Below the pieces are notes generated by a model. The model saw only the letters and a program-made list of their open reading frames with translations. It did no database searches and had not been told where the DNA came from. 64,000 nucleotides of DNA, taken from positions 372,001 to 436,000 of the forward strand of contig CAVXVA010000007.1 of assembly GCA_963765075.1 (NCBI GenBank), given 5' to 3'. The stretch comes from JAENVU01 sp963765075. Lineage in GTDB: Bacteria > Actinomycetota > Acidimicrobiia > IMCC26256 > JAENVU01. Positions 1 through 8,934 of this stretch are shown here, in pieces (within the stretch, counting starts at the first letter, position 1; each line of letters begins with the position of its first letter). A program made the position numbers and the translations under genes.

Positions 1-1
1 C

Positions 2-169
2 GTCGGCGATGCCACGTGCACCGGTGCCGTCGACTCCGCCGCCGCGACCTACGAGGACATCATCCTGGAGGTGGCGGCGTCTCGCATCACCGAACGCGGC
101 GAAACCCGGGCTGACGACAAGTTCAACGAGTCTTCGATGGAAGACCGCAAGAAAGAGGGCTACTTCTGA
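2..169 (+). CDS. cysD: Sulfate adenylyltransferase subunit 2 (CysD), C-terminal fragment
   Basis: Only the last 55 codons are inside the window; the gene enters from the left edge. The fragment ends in the CysD-type tail SSMEDRKKEGYF, matching the charged tail ending in GYF of the ATP-sulfurylase small subunit. CysD forms ATP sulfurylase with CysN and makes adenosine 5'-phosphosulfate from sulfate and ATP. Its TGA shares one base with the ATG of cysN (TGATG), so the two are translationally coupled. Identity rests on the tail plus the cysN/cysC neighbours. Confidence 0.9.
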   Translation, partial: VGDATCTGAVDSAAATYEDIILEVAASRITERGETRADDKFNESSMEDRKKEGYF

Positions 170-1416
170 TGGAGATGCTCCGATTCGCCACCGCGGGCTC
201 GGTCGACGACGGCAAGAGCACGCTGATCGGTCGTCTCCTCCTCGACTCGAAGCAGATCTTCGAGGACCAACTGGAGTCGGTCGAACGTACGTCGCGCGAG
301 AAAGGCTTCGACTACACGAACCTGGCGCTCCTCACCGACGGTCTCCGCGCGGAGCGGGAGCAGGGCATCACGATCGACGTGGCCTACCGCTACTTCGCGA
401 CACCAAAACGAAAGTTCATCATCGCCGACACACCCGGCCACGTGCAGTACACCCGCAACATGGTGACCGGGGCGTCGACGGCCGACCTCGCGTTGATCCT
501 GGTCGACGCTCGCCACGGCGTGGTCGAACAATCCCGACGCCACGCGGTGATCGCGTCGCTGCTCTCGGTCCGACACCTCGTGCTCTGCGTCAACAAGATG
601 GACCTCGTCGACTACGACCAACTCGTCTTCGATCGCATCTCCGAGGAGTTCCGCGAGTGGGCGGGGAAGCTCGACATCACCGACCTGACCTTCATTCCGG
701 TGTCGGCCCTCCAGGGAGACAACGTCACGGCCCACAGCGCCAACATGCCGTGGTACGACGGACCCACGCTGCTGCACCATCTCGAGCACCTCTACATCGG
801 ATCCGACCGCAACCTCATCGACGCGCGGATGCCGGTGCAGTTCGTGATCCGGCCGATGAGCGACACCTGGCACGACTACCGCGGCTACGCCGGTCAGGTC
901 GCGGGCGGAACCTTCCGCCCTGGTGACGAGGTCCTGGTCCTGCCCTCGGGGCTGACGACGCGCATCGCCGGCATCGACCTCTACGGCCAGGAGATCGCGG
1001 AGGCGATCCCGCCCATGTCGGTGACCATCCGGCTCGAGGACAACATCGACATCAGCCGCGGCGACCTCATCTGCCGACCCAACAACGCGCCGAGCGTCAC
1101 CCAGGAGATCGACGCCATGATCTGCTGGTTCAGCGAGCGTCCGCTGCAGGTGGGTGGGAAGTATGCGATCAAGCACACCACGCGCTCGGCGCGGGCGTTG
1201 GTCCGCGATCTGAACTACCGCCTCGACGTGAACTCCCTGTCGCGCGACGAGACGTCCGGGACGCTGAACATGAACGACATGGGTCGGGTCAACCTGCGGG
1301 TCACCACTCCCCTGTTCGTCGACGAGTACCGCCGGAACCGGACCACCGGTTCGTTCATCCTCATCGACGAGGGTACGAACGAAACCGTCGGCGCCGGCAT
1401 GATCCTCGACGCGTGA
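169..1416 (+). CDS. cysN: Sulfate adenylyltransferase subunit 1, GTPase (CysN)
   Basis: This 415-aa protein is the GTP-hydrolysing subunit of ATP sulfurylase; GTP hydrolysis drives APS synthesis by CysD. An elongation-factor-type GTPase domain fills the N-terminal half: the P-loop GSVDDGKS begins at residue 10, DTPGH lies near residue 86 and NKMD near residue 144. EF-Tu-like beta-barrel domains follow. The length fits stand-alone CysN rather than a CysNC fusion, and the kinase is a separate gene immediately downstream. It overlaps cysD by one base at its start and cysC by four bases (GTGA) at its end, giving a tight cysDNC operon. Confidence 0.97.
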   Translation: MEMLRFATAGSVDDGKSTLIGRLLLDSKQIFEDQLESVERTSREKGFDYTNLALLTDGLRAEREQGITIDVAYRYFATPKRKFIIADTPGHVQYTRNMVTGASTADLALILVDARHGVVEQSRRHAVIASLLSVRHLVLCVNKMDLVDYDQLVFDRISEEFREWAGKLDITDLTFIPVSALQGDNVTAHSANMPWYDGPTLLHHLEHLYIGSDRNLIDARMPVQFVIRPMSDTWHDYRGYAGQVAGGTFRPGDEVLVLPSGLTTRIAGIDLYGQEIAEAIPPMSVTIRLEDNIDISRGDLICRPNNAPSVTQEIDAMICWFSERPLQVGGKYAIKHTTRSARALVRDLNYRLDVNSLSRDETSGTLNMNDMGRVNLRVTTPLFVDEYRRNRTTGSFILIDEGTNETVGAGMILDA

Positions 1417-2015
1417 ACACATCACCGTCGCAGTCTCCGAATGTCGTGTTTCACACGGGGACGGTCACGCGGGCCGAGCGTGTGGCCGCGACCGGCAACG
1501 AAGGCATGACGATCTGGTTGACCGGTCTTTCGGGCTCCGGCAAGTCGACCGTCGCGGTGGCGATCGAGCAGGCGCTCGTGAGCGCGGGTCGGGTCGCTTA
1601 CCTGCTCGACGGAGACAATCTGCGCCACGGACTCAACGGTGACCTCGGATTCGATGCCGTGAGCAGGAACGAGAACGTACGCCGGGCCGGTGAGGTCGCC
1701 GCCCTGTTCGCCGACGCCGGCGCGGTCGCGATCGTGCCGCTCATCAGCCCGTACCGAGCGGACCGGGATCGAGTGCGCGCCCGGCACGAGGAACTCGGTC
1801 TGCGCTTCGTCGAGATCTTCGTCGACACACCAATCGAGTTGTGCGAAGCGCGCGATGTGAAGGGGCTCTACGCGAAAGCCCGGGCGGGCGAGATCACCGG
1901 ATTCACCGGCATCGACGATCCGTACGAAGCGCCCGAGCACCCGGAGATGGTGATCACCCCGGGCGCGACACCCCCCGAGATCGCCTCGGGGATTATCGAG
2001 GAGTTGCGGATCTGA
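1413..2015 (+). CDS. cysC: Adenylylsulfate kinase (CysC)
   Basis: This 200-aa APS kinase phosphorylates adenosine 5'-phosphosulfate to PAPS. The Walker A motif GLSGSGKST is at residues 38-46, the substrate loop DGDNLRHGLNGDLGF follows near residue 68, and the KGLYAKAR element lies near residue 150. The GTG start sits in a GTGA overlap with the cysN stop. The last 23 bases overlap the 3' end of the convergent epimerase gene. PAPS could serve assimilation or sulfation of the surface glycans suggested by the neighbouring region; the sequence does not decide between these. Confidence 0.96.
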   Translation: MNTSPSQSPNVVFHTGTVTRAERVAATGNEGMTIWLTGLSGSGKSTVAVAIEQALVSAGRVAYLLDGDNLRHGLNGDLGFDAVSRNENVRRAGEVAALFADAGAVAIVPLISPYRADRDRVRARHEELGLRFVEIFVDTPIELCEARDVKGLYAKARAGEITGFTGIDDPYEAPEHPEMVITPGATPPEIASGIIEELRI

Positions 2016-2928
2016 TCCAATCGACATAACGCGCCAGACCGTCCTCGATGCTGACGGTCGGCGCCCACCCGAGTGCCGCCCGAGCGGCCCTGGCGTCGGC
2101 ACACGATCGGTGCACGTCGCCGGGTCGAGGATCCACGAAGACGGGATCGACCGCGACACCGATCCGCGCCGCGAGCCCGTCGAGCAACTCGAGCAATGAC
2201 GTACCCGCCCCGGGCGCGACGTTGAACGCTTGGCCGCTGGCGAGATGCGCCGGCGCGCTGGCCGCCGCCAGGTTGGCCGCGACCACGTCTCCGACATAGG
2301 TGAAGTCCCGGCTCTGGGTCCCGTCACCGTGGACGACCGGCTGCTCCCCCGCCAACATTGCCGCGGCAAACAGCGGAATCACGGCGGCGTAGGTGGCGTC
2401 AGGCCGTTGGCGCGGGCCGAAGACGTTGAAGTACCGGAGCACCACGGTCTCGAGGTCGTAGAGCTCGGCGAAGACTCGGGTGTACCAGTCTCCCGTGAGC
2501 TTCGTGATGGCGTAGGGCGACCGCGGCCGCAGCGGTGTGCTCTCCGGCGTCGGCACGACCTCCGCACCTCCGTAGACGCTGCTGGAGGATGCGAAGACCA
2601 CCCGGCGGACCCCAGCATCGCGTGCTGCCGTCAGGACATTCAGGGTGCCATCGACGTTGACGGCGTTGGAGGCTTGCGGATCGGTCACCGAACGGGTGAC
2701 CGAGCCCAGTGCGCCGAGGTGGAACACGACCTCGCATCCCTGGACCCCGGCCCTGACGGCGGCCAGATCGGCCACTGAAGCCTCCAGCAACTCGGCGTCG
2801 GCGTGCACGTTGGTCCGGAGCCCGGTACTGAGGTCGTCGAGGACCCGGACGGTGTCGCCCCGTGCGATCAGGGCATCGACCACGTGCGAACCGATGAAAC
2901 CTGCGCCGCCTGTGACCAATGCTCTCAT
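1993..2928 (-). CDS. NAD-dependent sugar epimerase/dehydratase, GalE-like
   Basis: This 311-aa extended short-chain dehydrogenase has the Rossmann motif GGAGFIG at residues 7-13 and the catalytic YxxxK as YAITK near residue 146, preceded by a serine-rich strand (ASSSSVYGG). Such enzymes epimerise or dehydrate nucleotide sugars; UDP-glucose/UDP-N-acetylglucosamine 4-epimerase is the closest general class, but specificity cannot be read. The ATG at 2928 lies 9 nt downstream of a TAGCGT -10-like box, so the leader would be a few nucleotides at most. It converges on cysC with a 23-bp overlap. Confidence 0.85.
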   Translation of the reverse strand: MRALVTGGAGFIGSHVVDALIARGDTVRVLDDLSTGLRTNVHADAELLEASVADLAAVRAGVQGCEVVFHLGALGSVTRSVTDPQASNAVNVDGTLNVLTAARDAGVRRVVFASSSSVYGGAEVVPTPESTPLRPRSPYAITKLTGDWYTRVFAELYDLETVVLRYFNVFGPRQRPDATYAAVIPLFAAAMLAGEQPVVHGDGTQSRDFTYVGDVVAANLAAASAPAHLASGQAFNVAPGAGTSLLELLDGLAARIGVAVDPVFVDPRPGDVHRSCADARAARAALGWAPTVSIEDGLARYVDWIRSATPR

Positions 2929-3110
2929 GAGGCGGGCACGCTAGCGGGCGGGAACCGCTCCGGAGACCAACCCCCAAGGAGCCCGACATCGAGGTCGCTG
3001 CTCGCGAGGCACGGAGCGTCGAATGGGGACCGTCACTCGCGGATGGACAACGACACGCGTGGGGACCTCACTCCGCACACGGGCCTCAGGCGCGTGCGAG
3101 ACTGCGCGGG

Positions 3111-4094
3111 ATGGACGCACCCAAGGCTCTCGTCACTGCTCCGTTTCGCGGACCCGGCCTCGATCTCCTGCGGTCACTGTGCTCCGAGGTCGTCATCGAC
3201 CCGTGGATCGACCATCGGCCGCTGCGCCTCTACAACTCGGAACAGATGGCCGAGCGCGTCGTGGCTGAGGGTGCGACCCTGCTGATCGTCGAGAGCGACA
3301 GCGTCAAAGGACCGGTCCTCGACCTCCCATTGGTGGCAATCGGATCATGCCGGGGCGACCCCAACAATGTCGACATCCCTGCGGCGACCGAACGGGGCAT
3401 CCCCGTATTGCGCGCCCCCGGCCGGAACGCCGATGCCGTCGCCGAAGTCACCATCGGGCTGTTGTTTGCCGTGAACCGGGGCATCGTGCGCGCCGATATG
3501 GACGTGCGGGCGGGCCAGGTGTGGCGCGACGGCACGATCCCCTACCAACGATTCCGAGCCTGGGAACTCGCCGGTCAGACCGTCGGGATCGTCGGCCTCG
3601 GGGCCGTGGGCCGCGCGACCAAATGGCGCCTGGAAGGTCTCGGGATGCGAGTCATCAGCGCAGATCCGTTTGCGCCCGACGCGACCCACACCCTCGCCGA
3701 TCTCCTGGCCGAGGCCGATGTGGTGTCACTCCACGCGGCGGTCACACCAGAGACGACCGGCCTCATCGGCGCGGCCCAGTTCGGCGCGATGAAGGAAGGC
3801 GCGATCTTCATCAACAGTGCCCGCGCCCAACTCCACGACACCGACGCACTCGTCATGGCGTTGCAATCCGGGGCCCTCGCCGGTGCCGGGCTCGATCACT
3901 TCGTCGGTGAGAACCTCGCGGTCGATCATCCGCTGTGTTCGATGCCGAACGTCGTCCTGACTCCCCACATCGGGGGCGCGACGTGGAACACCGAGACGCG
4001 CCACTCGACCTCGATCGCCGAAGGTCTTGCCACCCTGTTTGCCGGCGGTCGTCCGGACAACCTCGTGAACCCCGAAGTCGTGGAGGGACGATGA
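3111..4094 (+). CDS. D-isomer-specific 2-hydroxyacid dehydrogenase
   Basis: This 327-aa protein of the phosphoglycerate-dehydrogenase superfamily oxidises 2-hydroxyacids or reduces 2-ketoacids with NAD(P). The cofactor fold is marked by GLGAVG near residue 164. The substrate arginine lies in NSARAQLHDTDAL and the catalytic histidine in TPHIGGAT. The region from 2929 to 3110 shows only a weak GAGACT box 7 nt before the ATG. The stop overlaps the next start by four bases (ATGA), so it is co-translated with a class II aldolase. That pairing suggests catabolism of a sugar acid or aldonate-type compound, which is inference. Confidence 0.85.
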   Translation: MDAPKALVTAPFRGPGLDLLRSLCSEVVIDPWIDHRPLRLYNSEQMAERVVAEGATLLIVESDSVKGPVLDLPLVAIGSCRGDPNNVDIPAATERGIPVLRAPGRNADAVAEVTIGLLFAVNRGIVRADMDVRAGQVWRDGTIPYQRFRAWELAGQTVGIVGLGAVGRATKWRLEGLGMRVISADPFAPDATHTLADLLAEADVVSLHAAVTPETTGLIGAAQFGAMKEGAIFINSARAQLHDTDALVMALQSGALAGAGLDHFVGENLAVDHPLCSMPNVVLTPHIGGATWNTETRHSTSIAEGLATLFAGGRPDNLVNPEVVEGR

Positions 4095-4753
4095 CCGAAC
4101 CGACGAGCCGATCCGTCAAGGAACAAGTGCTCTGGGCGGCGCAGGAGATGTTGCGCTCGGGTCTCGTCGAAGGGACTGCGGGGAACGTCGCGGCTCGACT
4201 CCCGGATGGCAACGCGGTCGTCACACCGAGCAGCCTCGACTACCTCGACATGACGCTCGACGACCTCGTGGTCTGCGCGCCGGACGGATCGGTCGTCGAA
4301 GGCCACCGATCGCCCACCAGTGAGAAGCAGCTCCATCTGACTGTGCTGAACGCGTACCCCGAAATCGGGGCGACCATGCACTGCCATGCGAAGCATGTCC
4401 AGATGTTCGCGATCACCCATCAACCCATCCCTGCGGTCGTGGAAGAGTTCGACGTGTACGTCGGGGGCGACGTCGAGTGCTCGGACTATCGGGAGACCGG
4501 CTCGCAAGAACTCGCCGACGAGGTCGCGCGCCGGGTCGCGGATCGCGGTGCGGTCATCATGGCCAACCACGGACTGTTCGCCTGCGCCAAGACGCCCAAG
4601 GACGCGTTGCACGTGGCGGCGTTGGTCGAACGGACTGCGGAAGTGGTCTGGGGCGCTCGGGCGCTCGGGCCGCTCATCGGCGTTCCCGAGGAGATCGGCG
4701 CCAAGTACGCGTCGTACTACCGGTACGGCCGCACCGGGAAGTTCTCGGAGTGA
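4091..4753 (+). CDS. Class II aldolase/adducin family protein
   Basis: This 220-aa protein has the class II aldolase fold of L-fuculose-1-phosphate and L-ribulose-5-phosphate enzymes. GNVAAR forms the phosphate loop, SPTSEKQLH carries the catalytic glutamate, and MHCHAKH and ANHG supply zinc-binding histidines. The ATG at 4091 is fixed by the ATGA overlap with the dehydrogenase upstream; an in-frame extension to 3935 would run through that gene and is not credible. It probably cleaves a phosphorylated sugar or decarboxylates an oxidised tetronate made by its partner; the substrate is unknown. It ends one base from the convergent methyltransferase. Confidence 0.86.
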   Translation: MTEPTSRSVKEQVLWAAQEMLRSGLVEGTAGNVAARLPDGNAVVTPSSLDYLDMTLDDLVVCAPDGSVVEGHRSPTSEKQLHLTVLNAYPEIGATMHCHAKHVQMFAITHQPIPAVVEEFDVYVGGDVECSDYRETGSQELADEVARRVADRGAVIMANHGLFACAKTPKDALHVAALVERTAEVVWGARALGPLIGVPEEIGAKYASYYRYGRTGKFSE

Positions 4754-4754
4754 T

Positions 4755-5426
4755 TCATCGACGCGGCGAGCGCTTCCGGATCAGGCTCAGGCCGTCGCCC
4801 AGAGGAAGCATCACCACGTCGACTCGTTCATCCTGTGCGACCAGATCGTTGAACTCGCGCAGGGCGACGGTGTTGTCGTCGGTCGCCGCCTCGTTGACCA
4901 CCTCGCCGCTCCACAACACGTTGTCGACCAGGATCACCGCGCCGGTCCGCATGCGGGGCAAGAGCGCTTCGAAGTACGCGGCGTAGTTCGGCTTGTCGGC
5001 GTCGACGAAGGCCAGATCGATGACCGCTTCGTCCGGGAGTGCGCCGAGCGTCTCGAGTGCGGGGGCGATGCGCAGGTCGATGCGGTCGGCGACCTCGGCG
5101 GCCGCCCACGCCGGCTGGGCCAGCGCCGTCCACTCCTCGCTCACGTCGCAACAGATCAGCCGGCCGCCGGGTGTGAGGCCGCGGGCGATGCAGAGCGCGC
5201 TGTACCCGGTGAAGGTACCGACCTCGACGGCCAACTTCACGCCGAGCAGCTGCGTCAGCATCGTCATGAACGCACCCTGTTCGGGGGCGATCTGCATCAT
5301 GCTGATCCCGCCCAGCGCGGCGGTGGCCTCGATGAGATCCTGAGCCACGGCATCCGGCGGGGTCCCGTGCGCGACCAGATAATCGTGAATCGCGGGGCTG
5401 AGGAAGAACGATTTCGGATCGGACAT
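4755..5426 (-). CDS. Class I SAM-dependent O-methyltransferase (caffeoyl-CoA OMT type)
   Basis: This 223-aa soluble methyltransferase transfers a methyl group from S-adenosylmethionine to a hydroxyl. EVGTFTGYSAL is motif I of the catechol/caffeoyl-CoA O-methyltransferase family, followed by FVDADKPNY and the metal-site strand ILVDNVLWSGEV. The start MSDPKSFF at 5426 gives the usual family length; a longer in-frame opening upstream overlaps the glycosyltransferase and is rejected. It lies 11 bp downstream of that gene on the same strand, so the two may share a transcript. The substrate is not indicated. Confidence 0.88.
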   Translation of the reverse strand: MSDPKSFFLSPAIHDYLVAHGTPPDAVAQDLIEATAALGGISMMQIAPEQGAFMTMLTQLLGVKLAVEVGTFTGYSALCIARGLTPGGRLICCDVSEEWTALAQPAWAAAEVADRIDLRIAPALETLGALPDEAVIDLAFVDADKPNYAAYFEALLPRMRTGAVILVDNVLWSGEVVNEAATDDNTVALREFNDLVAQDERVDVVMLPLGDGLSLIRKRSPRR

Positions 5427-5437
5427 CGGGCCGGACC

Positions 5438-6640
5438 CTACTGGCGTCGTCGCCGCCGGATGGCCTCTGCGGCCAACACCTCGAGCGTCCCACGCGCCGT
5501 CGCCGCCCAGGTGAACCGTTCCGCGTGCCGCCGGGCTCCGATGCTGAGACGCTCCCGCAGGCCGGCATCGGCGAGCACCCGATCGAGTCCATCGACGAGT
5601 TCGTCGCGGCCGGCGGCCAGCAGGCCCGACTCGCCCTCGGCGACCGCATCGGAATGGCCCGCGATCCGGGTGACGACGGCCGGTGTTCCACACGCCGCCG
5701 CCTCGGTGACCGTCATTCCCCATCCTTCTCGGGCCGACGCGCTGGTGAGCACCCAGGCGCGCCGGTAGAGGTCGATGACCTCGTCGTCGGAGATCCGACC
5801 CGGGAGATGGATGTAGCGCTCGGCCCCAGCCTCGTGGATCTGCGTTTCGAGCTGTTCCCGCCGGTAGCCCTCGCCGACGATGACGGCTTCCATCTCCGGA
5901 TGACGGGCGTGCAGCGCCACGAGCACCTCGACGAGGAGTTCGAAGCGCTTCACCGGCACGAGGCGCCCCACTGCGACGACCAGCGGCTTCTCGGCCTTGG
6001 CGGCGCCCGGGGAGAATCGCGGGTCGATGCCGGGAGGCACCACATGCACCATCGAGGGCCGGAATCCCAGGTCGTCGACGAGTTCGTGCTTCGACGAGTT
6101 CGACAGCGTGACCATCGGGGTCCGGCGATAGAACTTGGGCGCGATCGTGGATTCCAGGGTCCGGCCGACCGCCGCCAACTTGGGCGGCAAGGTCATGTTC
6201 CACATGTCGGCGTGAACGTGATGCAACCACGTCACGTGCGGAGTCCGGGCCCAGACGGGCGACATGAAGGGCATGCCGTTCCAGATCTCGACGAGTCCGT
6301 CGCGACCGCCGTGCCAGCCCATCATCTCGGAGAACGCGGCCCGCGGAAACACCATGTAGCGCCCGGCCTTGCGAATGACGCGGTATCCGTTACGCCAGCC
6401 CATTTGGGCCTGACCCGCGGCGAACGACGTTCGCATCGTGACCTCGATGCCCGCCTCGGCCCACAAGCGGGCCACCGTCGATGCGTGGACCTCCGAGCCA
6501 CCGGCCTCGGGGTCGTCGAGGTCCCGCCACGCCAGCATCGACACTCGTTGCAAGCCGGCTTCTGCCGCGAGGTCACCGATTTTCGCGATGTCCGAACTGG
6601 TTGCCAGCCCGTCAAGATCAGCCACGCCGAAGCCCCCCAC
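5438..6640 (-). CDS. Glycosyltransferase family 4 (GT-B fold)
   Basis: This 400-aa retaining GT-B glycosyltransferase starts its N-terminal Rossmann domain with MLAWRDLDDPEAGGSEVH, whose glycine-rich GGSE loop contacts the acceptor. The C-terminal domain has VVPPGIDPRF and the nucleotide-sugar motif REGWGMTVTEAAACGTPAV containing the EX7E glutamates. The GTG at 6640 is preceded by GGAGC, and a TAGAAT -10 box lies at 6668-6673, giving a leader of about 20 nt. It is the first gene of the glycan region on this strand and diverges from a methyltransferase/GT-C operon. Donor and acceptor are unknown. Confidence 0.88.
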   Translation of the reverse strand: MGGFGVADLDGLATSSDIAKIGDLAAEAGLQRVSMLAWRDLDDPEAGGSEVHASTVARLWAEAGIEVTMRTSFAAGQAQMGWRNGYRVIRKAGRYMVFPRAAFSEMMGWHGGRDGLVEIWNGMPFMSPVWARTPHVTWLHHVHADMWNMTLPPKLAAVGRTLESTIAPKFYRRTPMVTLSNSSKHELVDDLGFRPSMVHVVPPGIDPRFSPGAAKAEKPLVVAVGRLVPVKRFELLVEVLVALHARHPEMEAVIVGEGYRREQLETQIHEAGAERYIHLPGRISDDEVIDLYRRAWVLTSASAREGWGMTVTEAAACGTPAVVTRIAGHSDAVAEGESGLLAAGRDELVDGLDRVLADAGLRERLSIGARRHAERFTWAATARGTLEVLAAEAIRRRRRQ

Positions 6641-6666
6641 TGCTCCACACCCGTCGAGCAGGCCGA

Positions 6667-6673
6667 TATTCTA
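6667..6673. promoter_or_regulatory. Overlapping divergent -10 boxes between the GT4 and methyltransferase operons
   Basis: TATTCT on the plus strand (6667-6672) and TAGAAT on the minus strand (6673-6668) share five base pairs. Each fits the actinobacterial TANNNT -10 box. The minus-strand box gives a short leader to the GTG at 6640, and the plus-strand box gives a leader of about 70 nt to the GTG at 6751. RNA polymerase could not occupy both at once, so the two glycan operons may be mutually exclusive at initiation. Confidence 0.5.
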
Positions 6674-6682
6674 CGCGACCTG

Positions 6683-6699
6683 CGGTCCCTCCGGGACCG
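6683..6699 (+). other. Hairpin in the 5' leader of the methyltransferase operon
   Basis: CGGTCCC-TCC-GGGACCG forms a perfect 7-bp stem with a three-base loop between the predicted plus-strand transcription start and the GTG at 6751. No T-run follows, so it is not a plain intrinsic terminator. It could stabilise the leader or be a protein site; chance is also possible at this GC content. Confidence 0.35.
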
Positions 6700-6750
6700 G
6701 TTCGCCCGCCCGAGCGGCGGGCCCGAACTCCTCGACTCCAAGGATTGCGC

Positions 6751-7560
6751 GTGAAACTGACCGGCGAACGCCCGATGGAGGGCCACACGCCCGACTCGCT
6801 CCTGGCCCTCCATGACGCGGGATACCGCGAGGTGATCGCCCGACTGGGGACCGGACGGATCCTGGACGTGGGCTGCGGTGTCGGCATGGAGACCGCGCGC
6901 TTCTGCGGACCCGACCGCCGGGTGGTCGGCGTCGACTACGACGCGGCGACCGCCGCGTTGGCCAGTTCGGAGTTCGGACCGGGAGGACCCCGTGGCACCG
7001 ATGCCGAGTTCGTCGCAATGGATGGCGGTCAACTGGGGTTCGCGTCCGGCGCCTTCGACTCCGTCTGCTCCTCCCACATCATCGAACACTTCGTCATGCC
7101 CGAGAATCACTGCGCGGAACTGGCACGCGTCTGCGCCGACGACGGTACGACGTTCGTGATCACGCCGAATCGAACCGCCGACTTCGAGAATCCGTTCCAC
7201 GTCTATCTGTTCGGCGCCCAGGACCTCGCGTCGATGCTGCGGCTCTTCTTCGAGGAAGTCGAGGTGATCGGACTCGAAGGTGACGCGGTACTCAAAGAAG
7301 ACTTCGCGGCCCGCCGGGCGAGCGGCGAGAAACTGTTGAAGTTCGACGTCCTGAAGCTGCGCCAGCATATGCCCCGTAGCTGGTACGTATGGTCGTACGA
7401 GCACGCCCTCCCCGTGGTCTACAAGGCGCTCGGGTCGAAGAACACGGGCATCGGATCCGGGCTCGATGATTCCCACTTCTTCGCGACCGACACGATCGTC
7501 GACACCACGCCGGTCCTGTTCGCCATCGCCCGCAAGCCCCGACGGTTCCCGCCACGCTGA
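6751..7560 (+). CDS. Class I SAM-dependent methyltransferase
   Basis: This 269-aa protein has motif I LDVGCGVG at residues 38-45, the acidic end of strand 2 in VVGVDYD, and the post-motif region SSHIIEHFVMPENH, as in Methyltransf_11/25 family enzymes. The GTG at 6751 is chosen because AAGGA lies six bases upstream and translation from there begins just before the fold; in-frame codons back to 6481 run through the divergent promoter. The downstream GT-C gene begins 2 bp after the stop, so it is the first gene of a four-gene operon ending at 10670. Its target is probably a glycan or lipid intermediate, by context only. Confidence 0.84.
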   Translation: MKLTGERPMEGHTPDSLLALHDAGYREVIARLGTGRILDVGCGVGMETARFCGPDRRVVGVDYDAATAALASSEFGPGGPRGTDAEFVAMDGGQLGFASGAFDSVCSSHIIEHFVMPENHCAELARVCADDGTTFVITPNRTADFENPFHVYLFGAQDLASMLRLFFEEVEVIGLEGDAVLKEDFAARRASGEKLLKFDVLKLRQHMPRSWYVWSYEHALPVVYKALGSKNTGIGSGLDDSHFFATDTIVDTTPVLFAIARKPRRFPPR

Positions 7561-7562
7561 CG

Positions 7563-8927
7563 GTGACCGCTGACCACGGCGTGCCGCCCACCTCCGCGCG
7601 CATCTCACGACGGTTCCTGCTCGCCCTCGGGGTGGTATCCGCGGTCGCCCTGTTGATCCGAGTGTTGATCATCGTGATCGTGAACCCGCGCGTGCCGGCG
7701 CTTGGCGACGCGAGCGCCTACCACCTCCTGGCCAATCACCTCGCCGAGGGCCGGGGCTACATCCGTCCGTTCGACTTGAGCCGATTCGGCTTGGTGGTCC
7801 CGACCGCCGAGTACCCACCGCTCCACGCGTTCGTGCTCTCCGGGTTCGCCCGACTCGGCCTGCGCAGCGTCGAGGGGCAACGACTCGCGCTGGCGGTGAT
7901 CGGCACCGCGAGTGTGGCCGGGATCGGGTGGGTCGGTCATCGCGTGGCCAACGCGCGGGTCGGCATCGTCGCCGCAGTACTCGCCGCCTGCTCCCCCATG
8001 ATCTTTCTCCCCGAGACCACGTTGATGAGCGAAACCATCTTCTTGGCGCTGGTGGTCGCCACACTCGGTCTCGCGATCCGCGCCCGGGAACAGGGGTCCT
8101 ACGCCCGGTTCCTGGCCCTCGGTGCCGTCCTCGGCCTGGCGGTCCTCACCCGCGCGGAAGCGGGGGTGCTCGGTGTGCTGCTCATCCTGCCGGCCGCATT
8201 CGGACCGAAGGACCGTGCGACCCAACGCCGGATCGCGATGGCCGCGACCGGGCTGCTGGCGATGGTCGCAGTCGTGATGCCCTGGACCCTGCGCAACCAG
8301 TCCACGTTCCACCATTTCGTCCCCGTCTCGAACAACCTCGGAACTGCGGTCGCCGGCGCGAACTGTGCGCTGACCTATTCCGGTCCCAGTCTGGGATCGT
8401 GGCGCTCGACGTTCGGAGCGGGCGACGCCGGCGCCGGGCAGTGCTTCACCGGGTTCAACGGACGCGAACCCCAGTTCAACGAGGCCGTCGCCGCCGCTCG
8501 GGCCCGGCGTCAAGGGATCGAGTATCTCGGTGACCATCTGGCCGACACACCGAAGGTGGCTGTGGCGCGGGTCTTGCGGACGTTCGGACTCTTCCGCCCC
8601 GGACAACAGATCGAACTCGAAGCCCTCGAAGGTCGACCGATCCGATGGGAACGACTCGGCACCTGGCTCGATTGGGTGTTGATGCCGCTGGCGATTGTCG
8701 GGCTCGTCATCGGCGCCCTCCGTCGGCTTCGGATCTGGCCGTTGGTCGCCCCCGTGATCATGGTGGTGGTGTCCTCGATCCTCACCTACGGCAATCAACG
8801 GTTCCGGATCGGCGCGGAACCGACGATCGTGATCGGTGCGGCCCTGACGCTGGTCGCCGCCGCCGACCGGATCCGCCACCGCCAGCCAACACCGGCACTG
8901 ACCCCAACCACCTGCGTTCTAAGCTGA
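7563..8927 (+). CDS. GT-C type polytopic membrane glycosyltransferase (ArnT/PMT-like)
   Basis: This 454-aa integral membrane protein has about ten hydrophobic segments. The first (LLALGVVSAVALLIRVLIIV) is followed by a periplasmic loop with an acidic motif, GDASAYH, as expected for the catalytic aspartate of the GT39/GT83 superfamily that transfers sugars from polyprenyl-phosphate donors outside the membrane. Its C-terminal part (GLFRPGQQIELEALEGRP, then LTYGNQRFRIGAEP) closely resembles the protein encoded at 44893-46230 (GLFRPTDMITFNESEGRP and LSYGQTRFRVPAEP), so the two are paralogues. The GTG start lies 2 bp after the methyltransferase stop. Confidence 0.82.
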   Translation: MTADHGVPPTSARISRRFLLALGVVSAVALLIRVLIIVIVNPRVPALGDASAYHLLANHLAEGRGYIRPFDLSRFGLVVPTAEYPPLHAFVLSGFARLGLRSVEGQRLALAVIGTASVAGIGWVGHRVANARVGIVAAVLAACSPMIFLPETTLMSETIFLALVVATLGLAIRAREQGSYARFLALGAVLGLAVLTRAEAGVLGVLLILPAAFGPKDRATQRRIAMAATGLLAMVAVVMPWTLRNQSTFHHFVPVSNNLGTAVAGANCALTYSGPSLGSWRSTFGAGDAGAGQCFTGFNGREPQFNEAVAAARARRQGIEYLGDHLADTPKVAVARVLRTFGLFRPGQQIELEALEGRPIRWERLGTWLDWVLMPLAIVGLVIGALRRLRIWPLVAPVIMVVVSSILTYGNQRFRIGAEPTIVIGAALTLVAAADRIRHRQPTPALTPTTCVLS

Positions 8928-8934
8928 CCGACTC

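Noticed and set aside
2929..3110. tRNA or small RNA in the 182-bp gap before the 2-hydroxyacid dehydrogenase
   Set aside because: No cloverleaf, T-loop consensus or strong hairpin with T-run could be found.
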